The notes beneath the pieces are model-generated. The model did not search any database and was not told the DNA's origin. It saw only the letters and a list, made by a program, of their open reading frames with translations. From Bacillota bacterium (GTDB lineage: Bacteria; Bacillota; Clostridia; Acetivibrionales; JANLFN01): DNA of 64,000 bases. Made by a program: the position numbers and the translations under genes. Below, piece after piece: positions 26,430 through 35,968 of this stretch. The stretch lies in the NCBI GenBank assembly GCA_023397675.1, contig JAEWTV010000109.1, positions 4,534 through 68,533 on the forward strand, written 5' to 3'. Position 1 is the first letter of the stretch. Every line of letters starts with the position of its first letter.

Positions 26430-26894
26430 ATGCAGAAAGAACAGAAATTTTACCTTAGTGAGGGCATTAATGGAATATATGACAAGTTTAAACCATTTAT
26501 AAGATTCAGCATCGTAGGAGTTGTAAATACTTTGGTCGACTTTACGGTATTTGCAATGTTTCACAGCCTGTTCGGAGTGGATAAACTCATCAGTCAGGTT
26601 GCAGGCTATAGCATGGGAGTCATAAACAGCTTTATTTTAAACAAGCTTTGGACGTTTGAAAACAGTAATTCCAAGTGTAATACCGTAAATCAGATGTTCC
26701 GTTTCATAGGAATTAATCTTGTTTCACTCGCTATTTCACTTTTGGGGCTTAAACTTATAAGCGACTGGTATGGACTCGGAACATATGCATCAAAGATTAT
26801 TGTTACCATTATTGCACAGGCTGTTAACTATTTCGGTTATAAACTTTTGGTTTTCAGGAGTAAAAACGTAAAGGGTGGTTTGTATGAGAATTAG
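26430..26894 (+). CDS. GtrA-family membrane protein
   Basis: 154-residue protein with four membrane helices, matching GtrA/GtcA, proposed to help flip or present polyprenyl-phosphate-linked sugars. Helix 1 contains FIRFSIVGVVNTLVDFTVF, characteristic of the family; NSFILNKLWTFEN and NYFGYKLLVFR are the other conserved boxes. GGAGG lies eight bases before the ATG. It sits directly after the GtrB-like gene, the usual partner, and its end overlaps galU by 11 bp. Confidence 0.9.
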   Translation: MQKEQKFYLSEGINGIYDKFKPFIRFSIVGVVNTLVDFTVFAMFHSLFGVDKLISQVAGYSMGVINSFILNKLWTFENSNSKCNTVNQMFRFIGINLVSLAISLLGLKLISDWYGLGTYASKIIVTIIAQAVNYFGYKLLVFRSKNVKGGLYEN

Positions 26895-27756
26895 AAAAGC
26901 TATTATTCCGGCTGCGGGATTGGGTACCAGGCTTCTGCCTGCTACAAAAGCACAGCCCAAGGAAATGCTTCCGATAGTTGATAAACCTACAATTCAGTAT
27001 ATTGTTGAAGAGGCTGCTGCCTCTGGGATTGAAGATATTATCATTGTTACTGGACGTAATAAGAAGGCTATCGAAGACCACTTTGACAAGTCTTTCGAGC
27101 TTGAGGAAACTTTAAAAAAGAGTAACAGCGGAATGCTTGAATCCGTACAGAAGATTTCAAACCTGGCCAATATTCATTATATCAGGCAAAAGGAACCTTT
27201 GGGCCTTGGTCACGCAATACATTGTGCAAAGTCCTTTATAGGCGATGAGCCTTTTGCCGTGTTGCTGGGTGATGATATAGTATGCTCCGAGGTTCCCTGT
27301 ATAAAGCAGCTTATGGACATATACGACCGGTATCAGGCGACCGTACTTGGCGTCCAGCAAGTTCCTTCGTCCGAGGTCAATAAATATGGAATAATTGATT
27401 CATATACTATTGACGCAAGGTCCTATGGAGTAACCACACTTGTAGAAAAACCTCCGGTGTCCGAGGCTCCGTCTAATTTAGCCATTCTTGGAAGATATAT
27501 AATTACCCCTGCAGTGTTCGAGTGTATTGAAAGGACTCAACCAGGAAAGAATGGTGAAATTCAGCTTACAGATGCTCTAAAGCTTTTGGCACAGCAGGAA
27601 AGTATGTATGCATACGATTTTATTGGTAAAAGGTATGACGTTGGTGACAGATTCGGATTTATAAGAGCGACTATTGAGATTGCTCTTAACAGGGATGACC
27701 TTAGGGATTCACTGTATAAATACATTAAAGAAAAGATGCATATGATTGCCTGCTGA
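26884..27756 (+). CDS. galU: UTP--glucose-1-phosphate uridylyltransferase
   Basis: Makes UDP-glucose, a donor for wall and capsule sugars. The 290 residues show AGLGTRLLPATKAQPKEM near the start, LLGDDIV with the metal-binding aspartate, LVEKP near residue 183 and GKNGEIQLTDAL. The ATG at 26884 has AAAGGGTGG upstream and overlaps the gtrA 3' end; a GTG at 26875 is less likely. Presence in this operon suggests that UDP-glucose feeds the polyprenyl-phosphate transferase, which is inference. Confidence 0.93.
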   Translation: MRIRKAIIPAAGLGTRLLPATKAQPKEMLPIVDKPTIQYIVEEAAASGIEDIIIVTGRNKKAIEDHFDKSFELEETLKKSNSGMLESVQKISNLANIHYIRQKEPLGLGHAIHCAKSFIGDEPFAVLLGDDIVCSEVPCIKQLMDIYDRYQATVLGVQQVPSSEVNKYGIIDSYTIDARSYGVTTLVEKPPVSEAPSNLAILGRYIITPAVFECIERTQPGKNGEIQLTDALKLLAQQESMYAYDFIGKRYDVGDRFGFIRATIEIALNRDDLRDSLYKYIKEKMHMIAC

Positions 27757-27787
27757 TGTGAGAAATCAGCATGAAGGGAGTAGTCAA

Positions 27788-29470
27788 ATGTTAATAAGGA
27801 AAAGAATTTTAAGTATTATACTTGTATTTGTGTTGGTGATATCAGCTTTTTTGTGTGTATACTCTGTGCTTAACTATAAAGGTAATACAGCACAAGATGG
27901 AAACTCTTTTCAGAATAATTTTTTTTCTCAATGGCGTAATTCTGGTAACGATAATAACATCCCCGCGCAAAATAATCAGCAAAACAGTCAGAGCAATTCC
28001 GGTACTGATAAACCGGGTGATTTCCAAAACCATCAGCCGAGGAACTTTCAAGATAAGTCGGGTGAAACCCCTCAAGGCCCTATCCAATCTGACTTTAACA
28101 GGTCATTCGGCGTAAAAAATTTTAATCAAACCAAAAGTCAAAATACATACGGTTCCAAAGTATCTATAGCTCTAGTCATCTATTCTGTGGTATTTCTTGT
28201 AGCTTTCATCCTTGTATTCTGGCTATTTTTCAGAAAAAAGCCCAGCTTCAATTTGCCTAATATCACACTAATAATTGCTGCATTAGTTGGAATAGGTTTG
28301 CTGCTTAGGATAGCAGCTGCCACTTCAATGGCAGGACATCCCTTTGATATTGTGACCTTTAAAAACTGGGCTACAGCTGCAGCAAATAACCTTACAGATG
28401 TGTACACCTCCGGACGAACAAGCGATTACCCTCCGTTTTATATGTATATTCTTTTCTTAATAGGTAAGTTTGCTTCTATTCCAGCAATGAACCAGTACTT
28501 TTATCTGCTTTTAAAGCTGCCTTCAATTCTGGCTGATGTTGTAACGGCCTATCTGATATTCAGACTGGCACATAAATATTTATCTGAACGCGCTAGCCTG
28601 CTTTTAGCAGCATTTTATATTTTTAATCCTGCAGTGTTGATTAATTCAACATTCTGGGGGCAGGTTGATTCATTCTTTACACTTCTGGTTATTCTTTCGG
28701 TCTACATGCTTACCGAAAAAAGAATGGTTCTTTCAGCGGTATTTATTACGGCTGCCGTACTTATGAAGCCCCAAGGAATTATTTTCCTTCCGGTGCTATT
28801 CTTTGAAATTGTCCGGCAAAAGAAAGTAAGTACTTTTATGAAAGCACTTATTCCTGCTTTGCTTACCGGCGGAGTTATCATCCTGCCTTTTGCTTTGAAC
28901 AGGGGAATTACATGGATATTTTCACTTTTCGCAGGAACTCTTGGAGAATATAAATATGCCTCGGTAAATGCTTTTAACTTTTTCGGTATCCTTGGAGCAA
29001 ATTACACGGATGATTCAGCTCGATTGTTCATATTCAGCTATCATACGTGGGGTATGATATTCATAGTTGCGGTTACTCTATTCTCGTGGTTTATATATAT
29101 TAAAGGCAGAGACAGTAAATATGCACCGGCAGCAGCGCTTATTCTTATTTCGGGTGTTTTCATATTCTCCAGCAGGATGCACGAAAGGTACCTTTTCCCT
29201 GTAGTTGCACTAGCTATAATTGCATATATATATCTTAAGGATAAAAGATTCATATTGCTTGCAGGAGGCTTTAGTATAACTGTTTTTGCTAATACCTATT
29301 ATGTTTTGTTCAACAGTAACAGTGGAATTAAACAATTTGACCCTGTACTTATGATAACTGCATTTGTGAATATCATACTTTTTGGGTACCTTTCAGCTAC
29401 GGTCTGTAAAATTACAAGTAACAAAAAGGATATAAAGGCAGCTGAAACTGTGGATAACTTTATTGAGTAG
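27788..29470 (+). CDS. Gpi18-like polyprenyl-sugar mannosyl/glycosyltransferase
   Basis: 560-residue membrane protein. TM1 (about residues 7-27) is followed by an external segment of about 95 residues rich in Asn, Gln and Pro, then about ten helices. SDYPPFYMYIL in the first large loop and NPAVLINSTFWGQVDSFF match Gpi18/PIG-V-like mannosyltransferases (GT-C fold). The chosen ATG at 27788 has AAGGGAG upstream; an earlier in-frame start at 27746 lies within galU. It shares the Asn/Gln-rich external segment type with the YkcB-like protein of the same operon, so both may work at the same surface site. Confidence 0.78.
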   Translation: MLIRKRILSIILVFVLVISAFLCVYSVLNYKGNTAQDGNSFQNNFFSQWRNSGNDNNIPAQNNQQNSQSNSGTDKPGDFQNHQPRNFQDKSGETPQGPIQSDFNRSFGVKNFNQTKSQNTYGSKVSIALVIYSVVFLVAFILVFWLFFRKKPSFNLPNITLIIAALVGIGLLLRIAAATSMAGHPFDIVTFKNWATAAANNLTDVYTSGRTSDYPPFYMYILFLIGKFASIPAMNQYFYLLLKLPSILADVVTAYLIFRLAHKYLSERASLLLAAFYIFNPAVLINSTFWGQVDSFFTLLVILSVYMLTEKRMVLSAVFITAAVLMKPQGIIFLPVLFFEIVRQKKVSTFMKALIPALLTGGVIILPFALNRGITWIFSLFAGTLGEYKYASVNAFNFFGILGANYTDDSARLFIFSYHTWGMIFIVAVTLFSWFIYIKGRDSKYAPAAALILISGVFIFSSRMHERYLFPVVALAIIAYIYLKDKRFILLAGGFSITVFANTYYVLFNSNSGIKQFDPVLMITAFVNIILFGYLSATVCKITSNKKDIKAAETVDNFIE

Positions 29471-29650
29471 GTTTTAGTTGCAATTTACAAAAATTTACAT
29501 TAAAAAGCTGTTAAGTTTTTCTTGACAATTAAAAATATCCATGATTGCAAATATGCATAAATGGCTATGTTCGGGAAAAAATACATTGTTGGTTATATGT
29601 AAAAAACAGTTAACATAAAATACAAAAATCACAATCGGAGAATCAGAATA

Positions 29651-29757
29651 TTATCCACACCTGAAACAAGCCTGATTAAGTTATTCACAGTTTTATCAAC
29701 ATTATCCACAGGATTTATATACACAAAACACTTGTTTTGTGAAATAGGTGTGGATAT
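29651..29757 (+). promoter_or_regulatory. Cluster of DnaA boxes in a 489-bp gap
   Basis: Three perfect TTATNCACA boxes lie on the + strand at 29651-29659 (TTATCCACA), 29681-29689 (TTATTCACA) and 29702-29710 (TTATCCACA). One-mismatch copies are at 29693-29701 (TTATCAACA) and, inverted, at 29749-29757. A 9-bp perfect inverted repeat (CACAAAACA-CT-TGTTTTGTG) lies at 29722-29741 and the flank to 29930 is very AT-rich. No dnaA, dnaN or rpmH is nearby, so this is more likely a DnaA-binding or titration locus, or DnaA control of hpf, than the main origin. The rest of the gap (29471-29650 and 29760-29959) shows no gene. Confidence 0.7.
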
Positions 29758-29959
29758 GTTATCTACCCCTTTAAGGATGCAGTTTTTAGAAATTAGATAA
29801 TGTAAACATTAAATAATAAATCATCCAAGAAGGATTTATTTTCATGATGTAGAATATATAATCATATGTATATATTTTATCCATAATGTAAGTTTTTTTG
29901 GCTATAATATATATAGTATTTTGCGGCACCAATACATCTTTGAAAGGGGCTGAAGTTTT

Positions 29960-30490
29960 ATGAAATTTATAGTAAGCGGCAAAAATTTTGAGATTACAAA
30001 TGCACTGAAAGACAGGGTAATAAGTAAAATGGGAAAACTGTCCAAGTTTTTTCAACCAGATACAGAAGCCCATATAACAATGAGTGTCGAGAAAAATCGG
30101 CAGATTGTTGAAGTTACAATTCATTATAACGGTGTGGTTATCAGAGGTGAAGTTTCCGAAACCGATATGTATACTTCAATAGATAAGGTTGTTGATATTG
30201 TAGAAAAACAGATTTTAAGAAATAAGACAAGGCTTGAAAAGAGGCTTCACGACGGAGCTTTCAGAGTTGAGGCTTCAGATGCTCCCAGAGAAGTTCTTGA
30301 AGAGACCGATTTTAAGGTTATGCGTTCCAAGAAATTTCCTGTTAAGCCGATGGATGTGGAGGAGGCAATACTCCAGATGAATCTTATCGGTCATGAGTTC
30401 TTTGTTTTTTCAAATGCAAGCACCAGACAGGTAAATGTTGTTTATAAAAGGAAGGACGGAAACTATGGCTTGATTGAGCCGGAGTTCTAA
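29960..30490 (+). CDS. hpf: Ribosome hibernation promoting factor, long form
   Basis: Binds the small ribosomal subunit and, through its C-terminal domain, pairs 70S ribosomes into inactive 100S dimers. The N-terminal HPF/YfiA domain spans about residues 1-100 (MKFIVSGKNFEITNALKDRV, and DMYTSIDKVVDIVEKQ). The C-terminal domain at about 120-176 carries the conserved RSKKFPVKPMDVEEAILQMN and GHEFFVFSNASTRQVNVVYKRKDG boxes in abbreviated form. The 176 residues fit the long form of Firmicutes. AAAGGGG precedes the ATG. DnaA boxes lie about 200-310 bp upstream. Confidence 0.95.
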   Translation: MKFIVSGKNFEITNALKDRVISKMGKLSKFFQPDTEAHITMSVEKNRQIVEVTIHYNGVVIRGEVSETDMYTSIDKVVDIVEKQILRNKTRLEKRLHDGAFRVEASDAPREVLEETDFKVMRSKKFPVKPMDVEEAILQMNLIGHEFFVFSNASTRQVNVVYKRKDGNYGLIEPEF

Positions 30491-30504
30491 AAATATTCTT
30501 AATG

Positions 30505-30533
30505 AAATGCCGTGTTTAGTACACGGCATTTTA
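30505..30533 (+). terminator. hpf terminator
   Basis: AAATGCCGTGT pairs with ACACGGCATTT around a short TTAGT-type loop, followed by TTA. It lies 14 bp after the hpf stop. Confidence 0.8.
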
Positions 30534-30570
30534 TCTGTTTGCAACTTTATCTTTTTAGAGGTGGGTTATT

Positions 30571-31971
30571 GTGAATCTGAAAACAAATTTTCATTATACA
30601 TATTTTATCTATCCTTTTCTGATAAGTGAAAGTAAATATAAAGACTTTGTAGGTAAGTTTTTTAAAGATTCCAACTGGGAATTTGTCATGCATGATATGG
30701 CTGCTAATTTGAATACCTATTCATACTTTCTCCCTTATGTAAAAAAGTTTCTTATGCCTACTATTTACTGGGGGGAAGGATACAAAAAGTCTTTTGAAAA
30801 ACTTTCAGATAAAAAGAAAATAGACATTATCAGCAGACTTACCTGTTCCAATTTCAGATACAAGATTGAGGAAAAGGAAGAAAGCGATGGGCAATGCGAT
30901 ATTACAGGCATTAAATGCAGGATAACCAACCTTGAACTTATCTGCTTTGAACCGGGGATTTGCTTCCTGGTACTGAAGACCCGGATTGACAAGGAAGGGC
31001 AGCTTTATACAAATGATATTCTTGATTTTAATTACAAATTCAGAACACTCAACCCCAAGTATTTAAAAAAGAAAAAGTCTGAAGGAATCCTTCTTCAAAA
31101 TGTTGAGTTTGCTTGTGCAGAAGATTTGTCAAGTTTTATAAACAATATGCTTTATGGCTTTGAAGATGTTGAAAAGGAAAATATCTATTTTGACAGGCTT
31201 TTCACGTACTCATATCTATGCCTTGATGAAAGCGAATGGAACGAAAATAGGAACCTTGATGAGATAATTAATGAGTTTTACAAGTTCCAGTATGTACTGC
31301 CGGATGATTATGGCTCAACGTTTGACCCTGCTTTCAAAGGTATCAAGGAGAATACCTACACCAGGTGGAAGTATTCTATATACGGCTTTTCAAGGGAATC
31401 GGGAGTTGTATTTTCTTCAGAACGTGAAGCCTTCAACACTCTAAAACTTCCTAAATATTATGAAACAATGTATTTTTACATATTCCTGCTTGCTTTTTAC
31501 CAGAGGGTCTCTTTGATTCTCTTCTCGGAGGAACTTATGGCGGGCGGAGGGAAGAATATTGAACGCCTGAAGGACAGGCTTACAAAGTTTACGCATTTCA
31601 GCTGGTTCAGCCAGATAACAAACTCGGAACAGGGAATGGACATATGGAAAAAGTGGCAGAAGGCTTTCGACCTGCCGGAGCTGTTTGACGAGGTCCAGAA
31701 GGAATACTCGGAATACTATGGGTACCTGGCAGCCAGAGGTCAAGAGCGAATAAATCTTATTCTTATTGTCATATATACTGTAAGTATGCTGTTCTCTGGA
31801 ATTTCGTTGCTTATCAGCTTCCATACTATTGATACCTATAGCTCGTTTATGAAGGCTCTTGTAAGTATTATGTTTGCAATTTCGGTACTTGTATATCCAT
31901 TTTATGCAATAAGGAAAAGCATTAAACGTAGGTTGTGGGTCAAAAACAATTCGATAGGAAGGGATAAATAA
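30571..31971 (+). CDS. Unknown protein with two C-terminal membrane helices
   Basis: I do not recognise the family. The 466-residue product starts at GTG (30571), five bases after AGGTGGG. The first 390 or so residues are soluble, aromatic-rich and mixed alpha/beta, with no familiar motif. Two membrane helices lie near residues 395-417 and 424-446, then a basic tail KSIKRRLW. The order of a large cytoplasmic domain followed by two C-terminal helices recalls CorA-type transporters, but no GMN motif follows the first helix, so I do not call it one. It is flanked by terminators or promoters and appears monocistronic. Confidence 0.75.
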   Translation: MNLKTNFHYTYFIYPFLISESKYKDFVGKFFKDSNWEFVMHDMAANLNTYSYFLPYVKKFLMPTIYWGEGYKKSFEKLSDKKKIDIISRLTCSNFRYKIEEKEESDGQCDITGIKCRITNLELICFEPGICFLVLKTRIDKEGQLYTNDILDFNYKFRTLNPKYLKKKKSEGILLQNVEFACAEDLSSFINNMLYGFEDVEKENIYFDRLFTYSYLCLDESEWNENRNLDEIINEFYKFQYVLPDDYGSTFDPAFKGIKENTYTRWKYSIYGFSRESGVVFSSEREAFNTLKLPKYYETMYFYIFLLAFYQRVSLILFSEELMAGGGKNIERLKDRLTKFTHFSWFSQITNSEQGMDIWKKWQKAFDLPELFDEVQKEYSEYYGYLAARGQERINLILIVIYTVSMLFSGISLLISFHTIDTYSSFMKALVSIMFAISVLVYPFYAIRKSIKRRLWVKNNSIGRDK

Positions 31972-32096
31972 CTATTCCTAAACATGAACAAATAGTTAAC
32001 AATTTGAAAACAAATGTGATTATTCATTGACATGTTTCTCTCTTTAAAATAATCTATTTGACGAAAGTATTAGTTAATTTTGAGGAGAGAAAGATC

Positions 32097-33215
32097 ATGT
32101 TGAAAAAAGGAATAGTTATATTTTTATTATCTTCCACATTACTTTTAAACGGCTGTAACCAGAGTAGTAAATCTTCAGTAAGTACAGTAACAACTAATGT
32201 TTCAACTGTAGCTTCTGTAGTAACAACAGTATCAAATGATAATATAAGACAAAAGCCCAGCTATATAACAGCAGAGGAAGTTATAAGAAAGCTTTCCTCC
32301 GGGGAGTTTAAAGGCAGATTAACTGGCACTGACGAAAATAATAAAGCTGCACAATACATATCAGATGTTTTCAGCAAGATAGGTCTTGGAAAATATAGCA
32401 ATGAATCCTACATGCTAAGCTATACCCAGGATGAGTTCCCTGAGAGCTTAAAACAGCCGCAGATGAAGGATAAAACAATAAAAGCTCAGCATGTAATAGG
32501 TGTTATCCCTGGAAAGGATCATTCCAAGGCGATAGTCCTTACTGCCCACTATGACCATATTGGTTCAGATAAAAACGGCAAACCTTATAGCGGAGCTGTG
32601 GATAATGCATCAGGGGTTGGAGCTTTGGTTGATATGGCACAGTTACTGAAAGACCAGGCAAGTTCTCTTGAACAAGATATTTTAATTTGTGCAATGGATG
32701 GAGAGGAAGAGGGACTTCAAGCAACAAGTATGCTTGAAGACCAACTCAAGAACAAGTATACAAGCTTTTACAATATTGATTTTGATTGTATCGGGATAAA
32801 GGGAGACAATGATATTATTTTAGCAGGTGATTCGACAGTAAGCGGGAAACTTATAGATGAAATGTATAAACACTTACTTAAAAGCGGAGTCAAATCAAAA
32901 GTAACGGATTCCTATGGTATGAGTTATTATACCTCAACTTACAGTGACAATGCAGGAAACAGCTGGGGCTTTAAATCATGGACAAATAGTTTGGCCTCTT
33001 CCCCAAAAGGGATAAAATCTATAACCTTTATGCAGAACGTAATTCATGATAGTTCTGATACTGCTTTTAAAGATGTTTTAGCTAAAATTGAGCCCAGACC
33101 ATATACAGTACATAGTATTTCAGACACCGCCGATAAAATGGATTTCAAGTTTATTGAAAAAATTAGTGACTTGGTTATCCAATTCATTGAAAGCAGCAGT
33201 AGAAAGATGTTTTGA
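32097..33215 (+). CDS. M28-family zinc peptidase, lipoprotein
   Basis: Extracytoplasmic aminopeptidase-like enzyme of 372 residues. The start at 32097 (GAGGAG nine bases upstream) gives a lipoprotein signal with the lipobox LLNGC; an in-frame ATG at 32058 is not needed. Metal and catalytic residues of the M28 family are present: His and Asp in TAHYDHIGSD, Asp in GAVDNASGVGAL, the Glu pair in MDGEEEGL, and Asp in YNIDFDCIG. A Ser/Thr/Val-rich linker follows the anchor cysteine. Substrate unknown. Confidence 0.88.
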   Translation: MLKKGIVIFLLSSTLLLNGCNQSSKSSVSTVTTNVSTVASVVTTVSNDNIRQKPSYITAEEVIRKLSSGEFKGRLTGTDENNKAAQYISDVFSKIGLGKYSNESYMLSYTQDEFPESLKQPQMKDKTIKAQHVIGVIPGKDHSKAIVLTAHYDHIGSDKNGKPYSGAVDNASGVGALVDMAQLLKDQASSLEQDILICAMDGEEEGLQATSMLEDQLKNKYTSFYNIDFDCIGIKGDNDIILAGDSTVSGKLIDEMYKHLLKSGVKSKVTDSYGMSYYTSTYSDNAGNSWGFKSWTNSLASSPKGIKSITFMQNVIHDSSDTAFKDVLAKIEPRPYTVHSISDTADKMDFKFIEKISDLVIQFIESSSRKMF

Positions 33216-33243
33216 ACTTAACACCAACTTATTTAATATATTC

Positions 33244-33537
33244 TTACTTGCTTTCTAATTGATTATGCTCCTGTAATTCCATATTTATAAAAGAATTTAT
33301 CATGCTGCGATAAACCGTTTCTATAATATCAGGAGCCAAGCTGTTTTCTTCCGCAATTTTGCGAACTTTTTCAATCACTGCTTCTACACGGCTCGGAGCT
33401 TTTACATCATTGGTATCTTTTTTGAATTTTGCAGCTTGTTTGACGTAAAAGCTTCTTTCCGCTATAAGGTTAACTATCTGATGATCAATTCTGTCTATAT
33501 TTTCTCTGATTTTATTTAAATCCTTACAGCTATTCAT
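33244..33537 (-). CDS. Chorismate mutase, AroQ type
   Basis: Converts chorismate to prephenate in phenylalanine/tyrosine synthesis. The 97 residues form the all-helical AroQ domain: an IRENIDRIDHQIVNLIAERS helix with the active-site Arg and Asp, VKQAAKFKK with the conserved Lys, APSRVEAVIEKVRKIAEENSL-type second helix, and VYRSMINSFI. It is a stand-alone mutase rather than a fusion, with no other aromatic genes beside it. It is convergent with the M28 peptidase gene. Confidence 0.85.
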   Translation of the reverse strand: MNSCKDLNKIRENIDRIDHQIVNLIAERSFYVKQAAKFKKDTNDVKAPSRVEAVIEKVRKIAEENSLAPDIIETVYRSMINSFINMELQEHNQLESK

Positions 33538-33692
33538 AGTTAAATTCCCCTTATTAATTAAAATTGTACAAATATAGTCCTTAATACTTATTAAACAAGA
33601 TTATAGCATTACTTTAAATTAGTACAATAAAATATTTATTCGAGGAACATGCGTTCTGCATGTTGCCCCATATCCAAATATAATCTATAATT

Positions 33693-33722
33693 AAAATGCC
33701 ATAAAAAATTATGGCATTTTTA
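33693..33722. terminator. Symmetrical hairpin before pcrA
   Basis: AAAATGCCAT pairs with ATGGCATTTT around an A/T loop, with T or A runs on both sides. It may stop antisense or upstream transcription in both directions. It lies 18 bp before the pcrA start. Confidence 0.5.
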
Positions 33723-33739
33723 ATTTATGGAGAGATACT

Positions 33740-35965
33740 ATGAGCTTATTTGATAAACTGAACCCTGAACAGAAAACAGCCGTACTGCACGGAGAAGGCC
33801 CGCTGCTGATACTTGCAGGTGCCGGCTCGGGTAAAACCAGGGTTCTGACACATAGAATTGCATATTTAATAGAAGAAAAAGGGGTAAGTCCTGCAAGCAT
33901 ATTGGCTATAACCTTCACCAATAAAGCCGCCAAGGAGATGCGGGAGAGGGTTGAAAAGCTTATTGGCGCAGCAGCAAACAATATGTGGATAGGTACCTTT
34001 CACTCCACCTGCGTAAAGATGCTCCGCAAGGATATTGAAAAACTGGGCTTTGAGAGAAGCTTTGTCATTTTTGATTCCCAGGATCAGCAGACAGTTATAA
34101 AAGACTGTATAAAAGAACTTAACCTCAATGATAAGAATTTTCCGCCGAGAATGCTTCAGGATGCCATAGGCAGGGCCAAGGATGAGCTTATTGAACCTGA
34201 ACACTATACAAAAATGTATGCATCAGACTTCAGGATGGGGAAAGTCGCAAAAGTCTATGAATTGTACCAGAAAAAGCTAAGACAAAATAATGCGCTGGAC
34301 TTTGATGATATCATAGTTTATACTATTAAGCTTTTGATGGAGAATCCTCCTGTACTCGATTATTATCAGAAACGTTTCAGGTATGTCCTGGTAGACGAGT
34401 ATCAGGATACAAATACGGCTCAGTATTACCTTACGACTCTGCTGGCTAAAGGCAGCAGGAATCTTTGTGTTGTAGGTGACGATGATCAGTCAATTTATGG
34501 TTGGAGAGGCGCAAATATAAGGAATATTCTTGACTTTGAAAAGGAATTCAAGGACTGTAAGGTTATCAAGCTTGAACAGAATTACCGTTCCTCGCAAAAA
34601 ATCCTGGATGCAGCAAACTCTGTAATAAAGAATAATACCGGGCGCAAGAATAAAAAACTCTGGACCGAAAACGCAGAAGGCTGTAACATACAGACCTTCC
34701 AAGGTGGAAATGAACATGAGGAAGCAATGTTTGTTGCACAGGAAATCAAGGGATTATCTCTTGACGGAAACAGGAGATACGGAGATATAGCAATACTTTA
34801 TAGGATGAATGCCCAGTCACGTATACTTGAAGATACTCTTATGCGGGAAGGCATCCCATATAGAATTTTTGGGGGTCTCCGGTTCTACGACAGAAAAGAA
34901 ATTAAGGACATAATTGCTTACCTTAGGGTTATACAAAACCCTTCGGATAATATAAGCCTTAAGAGGATAATAAATGTACCTAAAAGAGGTATTGGGAATA
35001 CTACGGTTGAGGCTGCTGAAGCTATTGCGAATGAACGAGGTTCAAGCATATTCAGCGTAGTTTCGATGGCGGGTGAAATATCCAAGCTTCAGAGGGCTTC
35101 ATCAAAGCTCGAAGCCTTTGTTCATATGATAAATGAGCTGTCACTTAAAAGAGATAAAATGAAGATTTCTGATTTCATAACTGAGGTTATTGAAAAAACA
35201 GGTATTATAGGTGAATTGAAAAATGAGAACTCGGTAGAGTCTGAAAGCCGTATAGAAAATATCAAGGAATTGATTTCTGTTGCAATGGAGTTTGAGGTTC
35301 AGGAAGGTGAGCAAACGCTTCAAGGCTTCCTGGAAAATATATCGCTGGTCTCGGATATAGATACTATGGATGAAGAAAGCGATTATGTTGTTTTAATGAC
35401 CCTTCACAGTGCAAAGGGTCTGGAATTCCCTGTTGTTTTCATGGTAGGCATGGAAGAGGGTGTATTCCCGGGGACGCGATCACTCACCGATGAAACAGAA
35501 ATGGAGGAGTCAAGAAGGCTTTGCTATGTTGGAATTACAAGGGCAATGGAAAAGCTGTATTTGACGTATGCCTACAGCAGAACACTGTTTGGAAATACAA
35601 CTTACAATGGTGTTTCAAGGTTCTTAAAGGAGATTCCGGAGGAACTGCTTGATGGTTTTGTTAGAAAGCCTGCCCGGGCAGCATCATCCTTTAGCGGAGG
35701 CTGGGACAGTCAGCCGGCAAGTAATCCTGCAAATAAGGAAAAAACCTTCACAGGTTGGACAACCCCTAAAATAGATTCAGCTCCAAAAACAAGCTCATCT
35801 GTCAATGTAAATGTTGGGGATACTGTTGTGCATAAGAAGTTTGGAATAGGTACAGTAACCTCAATTGAAGAAGAAAACGGAGACTACAAGATAGAAATAA
35901 ACTTCAAGCACTCAGGTATGAAACGCCTTATGGCGGCTTATGCTGGGCTGGTTAAGGTTAATTAG
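33740..35965 (+). CDS. pcrA: ATP-dependent DNA helicase PcrA/UvrD
   Basis: Superfamily 1A 3'-5' helicase for repair, replication restart and plasmid replication. The 741 residues have Walker A GAGSGKT near residue 30, motif Ia FTNKAAKEMRERV, motif II DEYQDTN, motif III QSIYGWRGA, motif IV LEQNYRSS, motif V TLHSAKGLEFPVV and motif VI YVGITRAMEKLYL. The C-terminal tail has a Ser/Pro/Thr-rich linker and a Tudor-like end (VGDTVVHKKFGIGTV), as in PcrA. It is followed within 3 bp by a 7-bp repeat array. Confidence 0.97.
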   Translation: MSLFDKLNPEQKTAVLHGEGPLLILAGAGSGKTRVLTHRIAYLIEEKGVSPASILAITFTNKAAKEMRERVEKLIGAAANNMWIGTFHSTCVKMLRKDIEKLGFERSFVIFDSQDQQTVIKDCIKELNLNDKNFPPRMLQDAIGRAKDELIEPEHYTKMYASDFRMGKVAKVYELYQKKLRQNNALDFDDIIVYTIKLLMENPPVLDYYQKRFRYVLVDEYQDTNTAQYYLTTLLAKGSRNLCVVGDDDQSIYGWRGANIRNILDFEKEFKDCKVIKLEQNYRSSQKILDAANSVIKNNTGRKNKKLWTENAEGCNIQTFQGGNEHEEAMFVAQEIKGLSLDGNRRYGDIAILYRMNAQSRILEDTLMREGIPYRIFGGLRFYDRKEIKDIIAYLRVIQNPSDNISLKRIINVPKRGIGNTTVEAAEAIANERGSSIFSVVSMAGEISKLQRASSKLEAFVHMINELSLKRDKMKISDFITEVIEKTGIIGELKNENSVESESRIENIKELISVAMEFEVQEGEQTLQGFLENISLVSDIDTMDEESDYVVLMTLHSAKGLEFPVVFMVGMEEGVFPGTRSLTDETEMEESRRLCYVGITRAMEKLYLTYAYSRTLFGNTTYNGVSRFLKEIPEELLDGFVRKPARAASSFSGGWDSQPASNPANKEKTFTGWTTPKIDSAPKTSSSVNVNVGDTVVHKKFGIGTVTSIEEENGDYKIEINFKHSGMKRLMAAYAGLVKVN

Positions 35966-35968
35966 CAA

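Noticed and set aside
29651..29757. Main chromosome origin (oriC)
   Set aside because: DnaA boxes are present, but dnaA, dnaN, rpmH or gidA are not adjacent.
30571..31971. CorA magnesium transporter
   Set aside because: Topology is similar but the GMN signature after the first helix is missing.
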